A stretch of 64,000 nt of DNA from Paramarasmius palmivorus (lineage: Eukaryota; Basidiomycota; Agaricomycetes; Agaricales; Marasmiaceae), in NCBI GenBank assembly GCA_037176845.1, contig JAYKXP010000199.1, forward strand, positions 1-64,000, read 5' to 3'. The notes under the pieces are model-generated. The model was not told where the DNA came from. It was given only the letters and a program-made list of their open reading frames with translations, and did not search any database. The position numbers were made by a program, and so were the translations under genes. How positions within the stretch are numbered: the stretch's first letter is position 1; the number at the start of each line of letters is the position of its first letter. Of the stretch, positions 22,301-34,033 are shown piece after piece.

Positions 22301-25300
22301 ACGACAGGCGAATATGACGCGTAAATTCAGCTTGAGGCACATTCTTGACAAGTGGGAAGTCGTGGTGAAAGCCATGCGACAAGCGCTCTCAGAGTCATTG
22401 CACCGCGACCTTTTTCCTCTTTGTCTATCGGCAGTCTCCGAATGTAATATCCTCAATGCACCAAAAAGGTTGCCATACCATCACATAGTCCAAGTCTTCA
22501 AGCTTCACCAACCTTCATCATCGACGCAGACCCATATATACCATCGCGAACCGTAGGCTTGGAATTCAAGGATTCGCTGGAATTGGGGTCTTTCTGCTAT
22601 GATATTGTATCTTCTAGTTTACCCTAGTGCGATACATGTACCCTTACTACTCAGGTGTAGCCGTAACAAGAAAGTATGGGTACAAGCAGCTTGGATGGAA
22701 GATCTCGATGAGCCCTAACCAATCCAAAGTTAACACCCAGCAAAGCTCGACCCAGCCGTCTATCCTGGCCAACATGACCTGATGCACCGTTCTAACCCGA
22801 AGATAGGCGAATCAGGAATCTAGGGACGGATCACCGAAGCCCAATATATAACGAAGAGCCAGTCATGATCGATGACAATATGAGACTGAGGGTGTACGAG
22901 GTCGGGTGTAGCTGAGGTATCGTTCCAGGATGCTGAGTTCGACGCCCGTTCAAGAGGAGCTGAGCGCCGAGCACTGAATCCTCATGCCAAGCATAAGATA
23001 GGCATGTATTCGTGTTCCTCGTATCAGGGAGATTATAATCTATCAGGAGGATGTAGTGAGCAAACACCCTGCGCTGTGAATGTCGAAGATTGCCATTCAC
23101 CTTCCCGTTCCGTATTCTTTCATCTGTGTCCACCGCAATCCTTTACCCAAGCTCCCGTAACCTGATCTCCCGTGCACCCATACCCTAAGACTTCTTTCAC
23201 CAAAACCAAAATCTCATAGGAGCTGCCGACGAACTTCGGAGTACGTGATTTGGTTCCTTTTCGTGAAGCTGGCATGGTGTGACTGCTGAACAATAGCAAA
23301 TGGCGTAGACCGGTCCAGCCGCCGTACTTCGTGCTTTGGAGGCCCGAGATTGGGTGAAATCTGGCGAGAATTCGTTGGTAAAGGGTACGCCATGGTCAAG
23401 GTTCGATTTCGGGATGAGCGCTGGGATTTGGTCGATGTTGATTGGAGTGGGTAGGAATCTGACATCCTATTGTACTGTTGAGAACAATCAAGAAGAAAGC
23501 CAGATAGATGAACTCACTATATCGTCAAACTCTCGCTGCTACTTTGCCCTCAGCCAGAGCTGCGCATATTCTAATCAAAAGGCTCGCCGACGGGATGCTG
23601 AGCACTAAGTTTCAATGAGTGATTGGAAACAAAGCAGATTGAACAAACTCACTTATGTTGTAAAAATGGCTATTCCTCGTCATTTTGTATCCACAGAGTG
23701 TGCCAACAGGGATATAGGGATGAGCAAAATGTGATGATTCGAGGTCATGGTCGAAGTGGAAGAGTGCTCGGCACTTGCCGGCACTTCTCTTTCCGAGTCT
23801 TCCTTCGGTTCTACGCTTCGCTTCACTCACTGACAACCGGTAAGACTTCTCAACCATATCGTATGCGTAACTTTGAGTCTGAGCCATTCCTTCAAAATTA
23901 TAGACGATTTACGGGTACATAGCCGATGACAAGCTCCGTCTGAGTCCCCAGCCATGGGACTCCGGAGCCCAAATCGTCATTTTTGGCCATATGTATCGCA
24001 CTCAGAAGGGCTGGTACTTCGACACTGCGCGTTATACAGTACCAGAGCACCAAAATATTCTCCAGCTCTCGGTCCGATATCAATTCTTTGGTATTGCACG
24101 CCTTCTACTATTCCTTCAATCCGACCAACTCAAGCTAGGATCAAATCTCCGTCTCTTTACCTAGCGCCTTTCACGACCGACCACATCCAAACCCATTCAG
24201 TAGCCCTCAGGCCCAATTACATTCGCGGGTATCCCCCCTTTTGGCTATACTGACTCGACAATACCCGTCGACAAGCTTGCGTGTATCGGTGGTCTTCGGT
24301 CACACAAAAGCTCACGACCGCTCACCACGAAAAGTTGTATCGTGGGCTAGGTGTCAAGCTCTTCGGCACTGTGAACGCCCCAGAGGATCCTAGCTACGTA
24401 CGGCCATTGGTCTGGTAGAGACGGAGAGAGGCTCAGAAGTTAGTAGGCGCTAAGCTCCGGGTTGATTTTGCTTTTGGTCACCATTACACACTCGGTGATG
24501 ACTAGTGGGTACTCTCCGTCCATTTTTCCAGCACGACTTACTCAGGCATACCCTAGCGTCCACGCTCGATAGCGAACTGGTCGTGTCGACGCCTCTCGGT
24601 CTCACCGATCTCCGGTGTAAACCGCACATCACGCATCCTCGATTTCAGTGTCAGCTACCTAGGTGACACCTGTTTTGGCGTCTAGCCATTTCGCTGCCTT
24701 GGAGCGATGCGCTGAAGAATACAGGGCCGCAGAGACTAGGATCTTTCCGTACGGGTACTGAGTTGGGATTAGAGACGACTCACGCGGATGACGAGGACGT
24801 CTGATTTCACCCTTTTTACTCACTCTCGCACTCGAACTCTTCGACCGTTGGTGCCATTGCCGAGCTTTGCGCACAGCATCCAGACTTTACATTCAACTCC
24901 AGGCCGAACACCGCATCCTTTCTCAGCCTCTGTACAAGTGACCAGCTCTATATCGCGGCGTATCCCTGTCACGCTACGGGTTTTGATGTGGATAGGCGTT
25001 CTGCGAAATGCTTCGTAACTTGAGCTCGAGCTTGAAGGAGAGTTCATTGACACCTCGTGGAGTACTCGGAGGAGAGGAGCTGGAGAGAATCACCGAGTAC
25101 ATCAGACACATAACTAGAACAACTCGGACTCTAGTTTCACTATTCCGAATTGACCCTGTGGCTTTACGTCGTTGCACGCCCTGTGCATTCGACAATTCAC
25201 AGCGCTACGCTGAGTCACTTGTGGATGCCGCTCACTACTGCATCGGGTTCTGCTTCTGGCTCCGAAATATAGCCATCGAGATGAGTGGCAAAGCTCGAGA

Positions 25301-26060
25301 TCAGACCCATCTTGTTCAGACGGACGAATGTGGAACAGGATGAACATCTCGAAGCATCATTGGGAGTTCCTGAATGTATCCGAGGAAGGCATGCAACCTG
25401 ATCGTCGAGGCCTGGATTCGTTCGTATAGTTCAAATACCAGGCCGCCCAAACATCGACTATTTAGTCGAACGGTAACGTTACGGCTAGAATTGACGCTGG
25501 AGTGTTGATACCTTCCACTCACACACATCGTTCACATACAAATGTACTCGAGTTCATCATCTTGCTTTGGACAGGCTACCGGTTCCGTTCTCCTGCCATT
25601 TACCCTTTTCAGGTCCCAGCAGGTCAACTGCTGACTCTCAGCGAGTGTTCAAATTCATCCAGCGCATCATTCACTGTACTGGTGTCAATGTCTGGATTGA
25701 TGATCGTCTCGCTGATAGTACGACCGGACGCCGAACTTGACCTTGTTATCCAATCCTTCCGCATAGATTAGAACTTTTGGGTCATGGCCGTGCAAGCTCT
25801 TGTGAGCAAATGGCATGAATTCTTTTCCAACGGCGGCTAGGTTCAGCTTTGTGTATTCGAGTTCCCTGACGCGATATTCCAGAGGCATCTTCTCGTGCTA
25901 TCTATGACTGTTCCCAGAATCGTCTTTATTCTCTGTATAGCATTGATAGGGTTCTTTCCTATATCCATATTGGTGGTACCCCAACATTCACTGCTGTATA
26001 AAACAGCTTTTTGGTGATTCTAGGTTTCTCAGACATACACCCTAATCACCCCAATCACCC
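19392..26060. other. 6.7-kb gene-poor region
   Basis: I see no gene I can support. Two related segments, about 19930-20060 and 20440-20570, share words such as GCCGTTCGA, GGTTCAA and GCGTGAGG and look like a degenerate duplication. Multiple overlapping short frames at 21250-22210 on both strands do not agree on one gene. A segment near 23743-23800 resembles the relic repeats at 40.6 and 47.9 kb. Confidence 0.4.
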
Positions 26061-28271
26061 ATGTCCTTCCAAGGAATCTCTGGCCTCACTATCGAAGGCT
26101 GCGTTTCTCTTTTTGTCGCGGGAGATCAACACAATCACTACGCTATTGGGAATTCCAGTAAAGAGGTACCAATGACGAGCGCTTTGGATCAGGTACGTAC
26201 ACGATTTAGTATTGAGAATCCGTCTCCGTCTCACCCCATTATGGGATCCAGTATCGACAAGTCAAGACGGGGGAGGTCCGACTCAAGAAGAAGATAGCGG
26301 AGACTACAGTAAAGAGATGGGATGTGAAAGGTTGGGGAAACCTCCATGCTTGTCGAATTGCTAGCCTTGCGAGCATTCGGCATGAAGATAAGGAGGAAGA
26401 GTTCTTGTATGTTCAATACAAAGGTCCTGATGCCATCCAGGTGAGTTTTCCGTTGCCTCATCTCTCGAATTTGACTATTGACTATCTGTATAGGCCTACA
26501 AACAAGATCTCAAAACCTTCTCTAGTGTCAAGCGAGTGTACAAGGTTACTGAAACCTGGCGTTGTATTCATAGGATGATACTTTTAGAGATTTCAACTGG
26601 CTAGAGCTTTTTGGTTACATAAACTGCAATGCTCTCCCAGCACTTGTTTTTTACAGTGGTGAGACCATGATCGTTGGCTATAGTCGTACACCGATATAAC
26701 CTTGCAGCACCCGTGCCGGTATCCCGCATAATGGAACGGAACGGATTCTCCGCTATTTTGCAAATATATTTCACTTATGTGCGTATGAACTAAGCATTAC
26801 TTTGCTGGTTTGGTTTGACATCGCTTAGTCGGCAATAGCGCAAGGACTGGATGCTCTAACGGTGCGCGAAACGCTTGAATTACGATTTAGACGCCTGCCA
26901 ATTGACCTTTCAGCTTCGTGAAGTATGGGTTGAACCAAACACAGGAGCATTGCGTGGAGGGCCCTATGTCGATATGTCAACCGACCTTGCTTACCGAGTC
27001 TGGTCTGGGGTAGCTCTTCCTAGTAGCGATCGTCCATTATTGGGACTCGGGGCTTACAGCGACACCGGTGACCTCTTCCGATACCTCGTCGACGCTCTCC
27101 CTGCGCGCGCGCGCAATATCGTGAAGGGAATCGGACGGTCCAACAAACGGGCTTCCGTCTGGCCTGCAAATAACCAAGACACAAAAACGATACTATCATC
27201 TCTGCCTGGTACGGTTTATTGCAGAGAATCTCAGACGATTATCGCCCGATTTCCAGAAGGAGGAGAGAAATGGTATTATGACCCCTGGCAAGAGCGATTT
27301 GAGGTTCCTGACGTTATGCAAGGAAACATACTCGTGTTGAGGGATGGATCGATAAGGCATGTCCGGAATGATGCAATGATGGTGCTTGGCCTAATCGGAA
27401 CACAGGTTCACGTTCAAACAATTGGTTGTTAAAGGTGTCAAGTTATTCAAGTTATACTATTATCTGCGGCCTGGGAGGATATGGGACTCCTTAATGGACT
27501 CGTGGATATCACAAGCACACTCCATCCTCAGGCAACTTGGGGTAGAGGAGGATTTATTGGGGAATTACTGTGAGCCGATAACGTTTCTTGTCGGAGTGCC
27601 GGTAATAATCGCTATTTACCAGCTATCTTAAGTTATTTTTGGCTTTGTTTCGAACGTGAACAGGGCGAGGATGCACCGTACATATCTGTAGACATCCCAA
27701 ACTCAATGCCGATCTACCTCTTTATCCGACCAGTCCCTCATCCTTCTGCCGACGAAAGTAGATGGGATAATTGGACGACCGGGTCAAGATATTATTGGTC
27801 ATTGGAGTCCTCTGGAAAAGAGGAGATCCCAGAGAACCAGCGGCTAAGGTTGGGGCTCCCTTTGTTTAGGGTCAACACTGAAGTGGTGCATTACTGGTGG
27901 GATCGTGATGCCTTTGAGGTGGTACGAATGGTCTGTCATCACGAAGGCTTTGATCCTACGTCAATGGACCTTTCCAAATCTCTTGACCTCGCAATACTCG
28001 AAGTTGAGGGCAGCAATCTGCATTTTGAAGAAATTGGAGATGACGGTAGGTTTTGTGGTCTTAACCTTCCGGAGTATGCTGAAACAGAGTTTTCAAAGAT
28101 AGTGATACCACAATTAATGTGGCAGTCGTGGAATCAGCTCAGCCACGCAAGCGTCTATCAAGTTTTGAGAACAGGATTCGGTGGCTACGGGAACACCAAT
28201 CACTTCTTTTGAGCTACACTCAAACAACATCATTGAATGACATTGTACTGGATGGTTCAGGAGTTGATTGA
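26061..28271 (+). CDS. Paralog family copy C, unknown function
   Basis: The gene shares the ten-exon plan and exon phases of copies A and B. The N-terminal motif is weaker (LTIEGCVSLFVAGDQ). Conserved blocks include YRQVKTGEVRLKKK, LYVQYKGPDAIQ, LELFGYINCN, LREVWVEPNTGALRGGPYV, SQAHSILRQLGV, YLFIRPVPHP, RYYWSLESSGKEE and HHEGFDPTSMDL. Two introns appear to use GC-AG donors, after SSVK (about 26532) and after DGSIR (about 27356), where other copies have GT. The final exon could begin at either of two acceptors. The one giving SSFENRIRWLREHQS matches the tail of copy D (SSRFRTRMQWIQKNRS) and runs to the stop at 28269-28271. No disabling change was found. Confidence 0.8.
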
Positions 28272-31200
28272 GGATGCGGCGTGTTTTCAATACATCAAAT
28301 AGCTCCAGGAATTGCGATCGAACATGTACCAAAAGTGTTGTGTCAATGGTAGATGGTCTTCTGGCAAAAAAAATTGCTCTTGTTCCACAGGTCTACCTTG
28401 AACTCGTCGTTAAGAATTGAGTACTATTGAGTTACTCTAAGGTAACGGTAATATGGTACAAACATATTCATATTGTTCCAGGTATTTAGCCACTGGGAAA
28501 GATACATAAACAATGGAAACAGAATGAAAGAAAAGTTAAGAGAAAGCGAACAGAGCAGAAGAAACTTGAATGTTCTACATCTAGTATTCTACCGTAAGGG
28601 TTCGGAGATGAAAAGAAATTAAGATGGGACAAATTACAAGGTATTAGGAGAAAACGTGATAATCTTCTCCTCGATTATGCTGTGAAGTGTGAAGTCAGAA
28701 ATATACAATGATAGAGCATTTTTGCACTCACAGACCACCTAAAAGCTATTCAGACTCTGATGCCAAAGAACTTCAATGCAAATAGCATCCATCACTTGCA
28801 TGCAGCGTTTTGCTGGCCACTATCAAGCTTTCTTCTGAAGATCCGAAATCATCACACAGCTAATTCCCAATCAACCACAATGAACACTCACTGTCACACT
28901 GTCACGGTTCTCCTTGCACTGGTCTTGTCCACTGCTTGCGCATTCGTCGACGTGCTTCCTGCGTGCTTCTGAGGTTCAAACAAGTTGTCAGATAAACCAT
29001 TAGATTGTCAGCCACTGAAACTACTTACTATTGCCCCGTCCTTGTGGTGTCTTCTGCCATTTGAGACGGTTGTTGTTGTTGTTGCCACTATTTGTCCGGC
29101 GGCGTTGAATGGCAGACCGTGACATCGTTATGAAGTGTTTCCGCTGAGCGACTCAGTTCGCCTGGCGGCGGCCTTTATATCGATCCTCCCAACAATTAAA
29201 CAATAAGAGAACAATTAGTCAGGCTGAGAGAATATACGGGGATAACAACACCAGTCTCGCCAACCCTCGCAGCGTTGCCTGGATGAGCATCAAGGCTTTT
29301 GCTGCCCTATGGACTGCCCAGTTCACCCAATCCCAATTGAAATTTGATTCTATCGCTGTCTGCGTGTACGTGAGTATAGAGAACTCAACAGGCCCGGGAG
29401 AGGCAGAACTTGAAAACAGCACAAAGAATGGTTGTCGCCTCATGGTTGGCTTATGGTAGAGATCAGCGTTTCAAAATTTCAACTTGATAATAAAGCTTAA
29501 GGCACGTCATCTAATATTACAATTGAGACACGAAAGGAAGCTAAGACAAACCACGTTTTTGCCTCGTGGCCGTTACTTATCGTCAATCCATCGATTTTCC
29601 TCTTCAACTTGAAGAGGTTTCCACATCTTCTGCTTACATACTGAACATGCGACAGCAATTCACGGGAGTGAAATGATTGCAGTGGCGGCGGAGCCTTCAA
29701 CTAGCTTCTTTCTCCCGAACACTGCGCTCTCGAGATGATCTAGAATTCCATGTCGCCGGGAGGATGGAGTGCCGAGGAAGTATGTATTCCAATTTCTAGG
29801 AAAGACCCAGTAGGCAGTACTAGTGCGATATGGAGTTGTTCTGGGACAGTGATATCACGGAATTCTACGGGCGCTCTGGCAGGTGAATGCAAGTAAAAGT
29901 AAAAACACATCCTAATAAATGACCACGGATCCAACTTGTACTGGTATGAGAATTTAAAAGTTGAATGGTGAACGTTAACGTTGAAATGAACATAATGGTC
30001 AAGAAATAATCACCTATGGTTCCCAGTCCGACCGGCTAGTTAGTGGGCGGATACACCGGGTATCCGCCAACTAACTTGTGCGAAAACCTGCTTATTTACG
30101 GTACGCAAATATCTTTCAAATATCTTTTGCAGCCCTCGAATAATTTCACTCACCTGCAGCTAACTTTTTCCTCTGGCGCTTTCGACTCTCGCGGCTCTTG
30201 TCAAACCGCTCGCCTTCCTTTTAGAGAAAATTCAAAAAATCGCACCATCACCGTCAACGTCATCACGCATCGTGCTCCCAACCGCCAACGACGAGCTCGA
30301 CGATCCACGTCCGTTGCGGTCCCCTTCCCCTTCAATTTTTTATGAATCCAACTCAACACTGTACCGAATCCACCACAGTACACCTAATGCAATCACAATC
30401 TACAGGTCAATTCCCAGCAAAATGAGCAAGCATGTACTCCTTGAAGGCTCGGTCCAGTTGTTTCGCTGTTGGACATAGACACGAGCGGGTGGGTGGGTAG
30501 TTTTTGGGATTTCTAGGCCTCAGGTGTGTTACTGCCCCTCCTAATCTGAAACTTGCTCACAGTTCTTTGTTTGAATACCCAGTAATTTAAAATACAGATC
30601 AAAGACCAGATACCTTTCTCGATCATACAGTGATACTTCCCGGTCGCTCTACGTCATGTCAAAAGTCATATCAGCCAGTAGAATGTGTGCATGGTACCTA
30701 GGGCACATCGACATGTTACTTGAATAGTAATCATACTCCTAGTACCAGTTCTAAGCCGGTAATCCTCTGTCTAGGCCATACTTCTCCAACATGCTCATTT
30801 CATTTCCTGATCAACAGTGACAGATGGGCCTCTGGACAAGCTTCGGGCGCGCCTCGGTTGCGATTGGGTGGTGACTCGAGAACGCAAAGTATTCTCCAGC
30901 AAAATGTACATACATTAGCTCGTCATATATCTAGTAGTCACCTATAAATATGTATTCGCAAACCAGATGTCGACTTGGGTTGAACTGTGACAGATATGCT
31001 CCTGCCCATGCTTATGAATAAGAACTCAAGCTCTGACTTGTTGACTTTATCAAGACCGTAATCACTTCGACTGAACTCACTCGAACCAAATAAGCGCTTC
31101 GGCGCTTCATAACTAGAAACTCTCCACTCAAGGCGAACCAACGATTTTCTCTGCTTCTTGTTCAGTGCTTCGAGTCTAAATGGCCTAATCATTATCTTGT

Positions 31201-32461
31201 TTACTCCACTGACACCCAAGGAGCAGCGGATATATGTAAAGCAAGGCTGAGACCGGGTACACGAGATGTATTGAAACTCTCCACGGGTACCTAGAAACTC
31301 TCCACGCAGAAAGTGAATCGTAGTCTGGAGCTTGTCCCGCCGAAGCGATCTTGCTGCAAAACTCGGAATATGCTCCAGGAAGTGTTATCCTCTGCTCTTG
31401 TCAAGATCTAACCAGCAGGACTTGTGGTTGTGTTGGAACGTTCATTCGAGCACACTGGCGGCCATCAAAGTACGAATCAAGTGTGATCAAATGTTGTCCT
31501 CAACACAGATTTTGCACATTTTATAACTTCCACTCATTGTAACTTGCTCGATGTCTTGAAGCGGATAGTGGATCACTATCTGACCTATATATAAGTACTT
31601 GGCTGGCCTGATAATTTCGTATTGGTAGACAATTCGTCGAAGAACAACGTCACGCAAATTCATTGATTCCTATGCTACATAGAAATTCAGAAATGAATCC
31701 TAATCACTGCTTGGAACATGCGTTAATTACTATCCTGCAGCTGAAATAATCTTGGAGCACAGTAGCTATTGGATTGAACGATGTCTGCGCGAGAGATGGT
31801 CATCGACGAACTGTGACACAGGCATGACATTGCCGGGATTGTGTTAGAGGCTATCCATCCAAACTTCAAGTCTACTAAGTAAGTTTGTGGTAACATATCA
31901 CGGATATTTGCACTGCGAAGCTACTTATAAAACATCGAGAAAATCCTAGCGAACACTTGCTGCATCGACAAAGATAGAGCTTTGGTGAGCAAATCCAGAG
32001 TGACAATACAATCGAGCTTGGTAGGCATGGGATTTGGCAGGTGGATGGACGAACACGAAGATCCAGCAGTCACTTCTAACTGTTTCTGCCTCAAGTCAAA
32101 GTTATAGTTCTCACCTCAGCACTTGTGTATTCCCGGGTATCGAGTATTCACAGCGTGTGGAAGGGCCTTGAGAAGTAGAAGCGTCGATGTAAGCCTGTCT
32201 CGCTACAGAGTAGGAATAGCAATCGCAAATTAGAACTCAATGGAATGTTGGTAATGACAGACTCTTAACCACATTCACGCTAGGTTCGTTCCAAGCCCTT
32301 CTCCGGTGTTTGCGCAGTAAATATTTGTTCGGACAAACACTGACGAAGGTGCCCGCGCGCGGGCCGGAGCTGGGGCTTGCTCCGAACCTACATTCACGCG
32401 TCTGGGTTCGGTCCGGTGTTTGTATTTATTTGTAGATTTCGTTTCTGGAAGGACATTTTTC
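28272..32461. other. 4.2-kb gene-poor region
   Basis: No gene could be supported. At 28880-28972 a 30-codon frame (MNTHCHTVTVLLALVLSTAC...) reads like a signal peptide and might be a first exon, but no continuation was found. A (TTG)n microsatellite lies near 29069-29084. A degenerate direct repeat of about 60 bp, with CTCCGGTGTTTG/GTCCGGTGTTTG, occurs at about 32271-32330 and 32390-32450, just before the LINE. Confidence 0.4.
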
Positions 32462-33814
32462 TTTTTTTTTTTTTTTTTTTTTGGCGGAGCGTTTGGTCTG
32501 GCTCTACTCACCGACGACATCGATCGTCTCTTTCGGGCCCGCTAAGTTGCAGAGGCATCCCTCCGCGAGTAGAAAGGTTCATTGCCCTGGGGAAATGCAC
32601 AAGTGCACATCGCTTGCTGCGATCAGTGTGGGGCTTCCGATCCTTACCTTACCTTTCCTTCGTTTACTACTTACCGTCATTATACAGGTCGGATACCCAC
32701 CAAAACCCCAGACTCCCGTGTCCAATCTCCCGGGAGATTTTTCTCGTCGTGTCGAGCGCCTCGCCAGGTTGCTAGGACAAGGCCTTTGGATATCTTCTTT
32801 CTATCCCATTTATCCCTCGTTTGGATTCTGTCGAAGGTTAGCCGGGTGTTTAGGGTCGCGATGAATCTATTGTGTATCTCATTCATCGTGTGTGACTTGT
32901 TATTTCCGTGCTCGATTACTCTCTCATTTCTCAGTTTCCACACCAGATATGCCGCTTCGGTCACTAGGATTCTCCAGAATCTTGTTAAGCCTTCGTCGCT
33001 TTTGCCTTCATGATTCCTACGTCGGATTAGTCCACTCCCTAGGATTGTTCCTATGTCGATCCCATTCCATCTTTCGGCTCTTTTCATGTTCCATAGATCA
33101 CCAACTAGCTGCCATACCTCTTCCTGTCCGGGTTCTTTGCACTTCAGTAGTATGTGTTCCATTGTTTCCGTGACTCTGCACGTTTTACACATCTCTCTGT
33201 CTTCTACATTCGATTTTCCGGTCCAGTAGTCTCCGACCATTTGTGCGTCGTGTATCAGTTTCCACATGAACTGTCTGATTTTCATCGGGATGTCCGGGCA
33301 CTTGCATGATTTCCATATTTGAGAGTCGGTTGGCGTTTTCCCGTTCATCGTTGCTACTGCTTGGCGTATCAGTTGTGAGTTAATCTTCGTTTTCCTTCTT
33401 CTTAGTTTTTCGGGGTTCTTCCTTTGTACGCTCCTCATTTTCTGGATGCGAATTGCTTTCGTCGCTGTCCTTTGTGTGATTGTTTTAAGTTTGACCCCAG
33501 AGATGCAGTATTGTGCTGGTATCTCGGTGTTCGCCTCGTTCACTGTTCCACTCTCCAGTGCTTCGTTGGCTTTCTTTTTCGCCGTTCGGTCATTTTCGGT
33601 CGCTGTCTTATTATCCACTTGGAGCAGGTATGTCTCCGCTTGTCGCTGTCTTATCTTCGCTACGGTCGTTCTAATTATTTCTCCGTTCTTCACTCCTATA
33701 TAGCCTTGGTCTTCTAGTTTCTGCCATTTTCCGTCGAGTATTTGTGCCGCGTATTTGGATTCCGTTCGGATGGTGAGTGGCTCTGTCTTATCTGCCCTAT
33801 CTATGGCGGCGTTG
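32462..33814 (-). mobile_element. 5'-truncated LINE retrotransposon with 16-bp target duplication
   Basis: The element lies on the minus strand. Its 3' end is a run of about 20 A (T on plus, 32462-32481), preceded by about 200 bp of 3' UTR and the C-terminal part of a LINE polyprotein. The 16-mer TGGAAGGACATTTTTC occurs immediately outside the poly-A (32446-32461) and again immediately at the truncated 5' end (33815-33830), which is the expected target-site duplication. The insertion is therefore 1,353 bp, starting inside the RNase H domain, as is typical for incomplete target-primed reverse transcription. Confidence 0.9.
32680..33814 (-). pseudogene. LINE polyprotein C-terminus: RNase H plus CCHC-like tail
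   Basis: About 378 codons remain open to the stop at 32680. The first ~65 residues match an RNase H domain (NAAIDRADKTEPLTI, then TESKYAAQILDGKW, then IGVKNGEI). The catalytic TDS of this family reads TES here. Further on is the LINE C-terminal zinc-like motif CKTCRVTETMEHILLKC, followed by a helical region with FWRILVTEAAYLVWKLRNERV, both common in fungal Tad-like LINEs. The endonuclease and reverse transcriptase are absent because of 5' truncation. The reading frame itself is undamaged, so the insertion is probably not ancient. Confidence 0.85.
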
Positions 33815-34033
33815 TGGAAGGACATTTTTCATTTCTGCCGTGGCTCGTTCAATTCGTCTTCTTTTTCCTTGAAACTCGAAATGTACAATCTCTGTTACAT
33901 GGCCATCTAGTATCTCCCTTTTTTCCCGGGAGAATTGCATGTATTTTGAAGCTTTTGCCCTATGGTCAGTTTTGTGCGCGTTCGCGTTCATTGGTTTCAA
34001 GGTGCGTTGCAGCATATCCCTGTTCCTAACCAC

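Larger units (their letters stand above)
32275..34033 (-). pseudogene. Open frame interrupted by the LINE
   Basis: On the minus strand the frame at 34033-33815 (ending ...ATAEMKNVLP) enters the target duplication in the same phase in which the frame at 32461-32275 leaves it (NVLPETKSTNKYK...). Without the LINE and one copy of the duplication, a single continuous frame of about 135 codons would exist. The residues are basic and helical on the upstream side (AKASKYMQFSREKREILDGH) and Ala/Pro/Arg-rich after. No family was recognised; it may be a gene fragment or an older element. Confidence 0.4.

Noticed and set aside
32377..33717. Plus-strand frames in the LINE region
   Set aside because: They are antisense shadows of the minus-strand LINE polyprotein.
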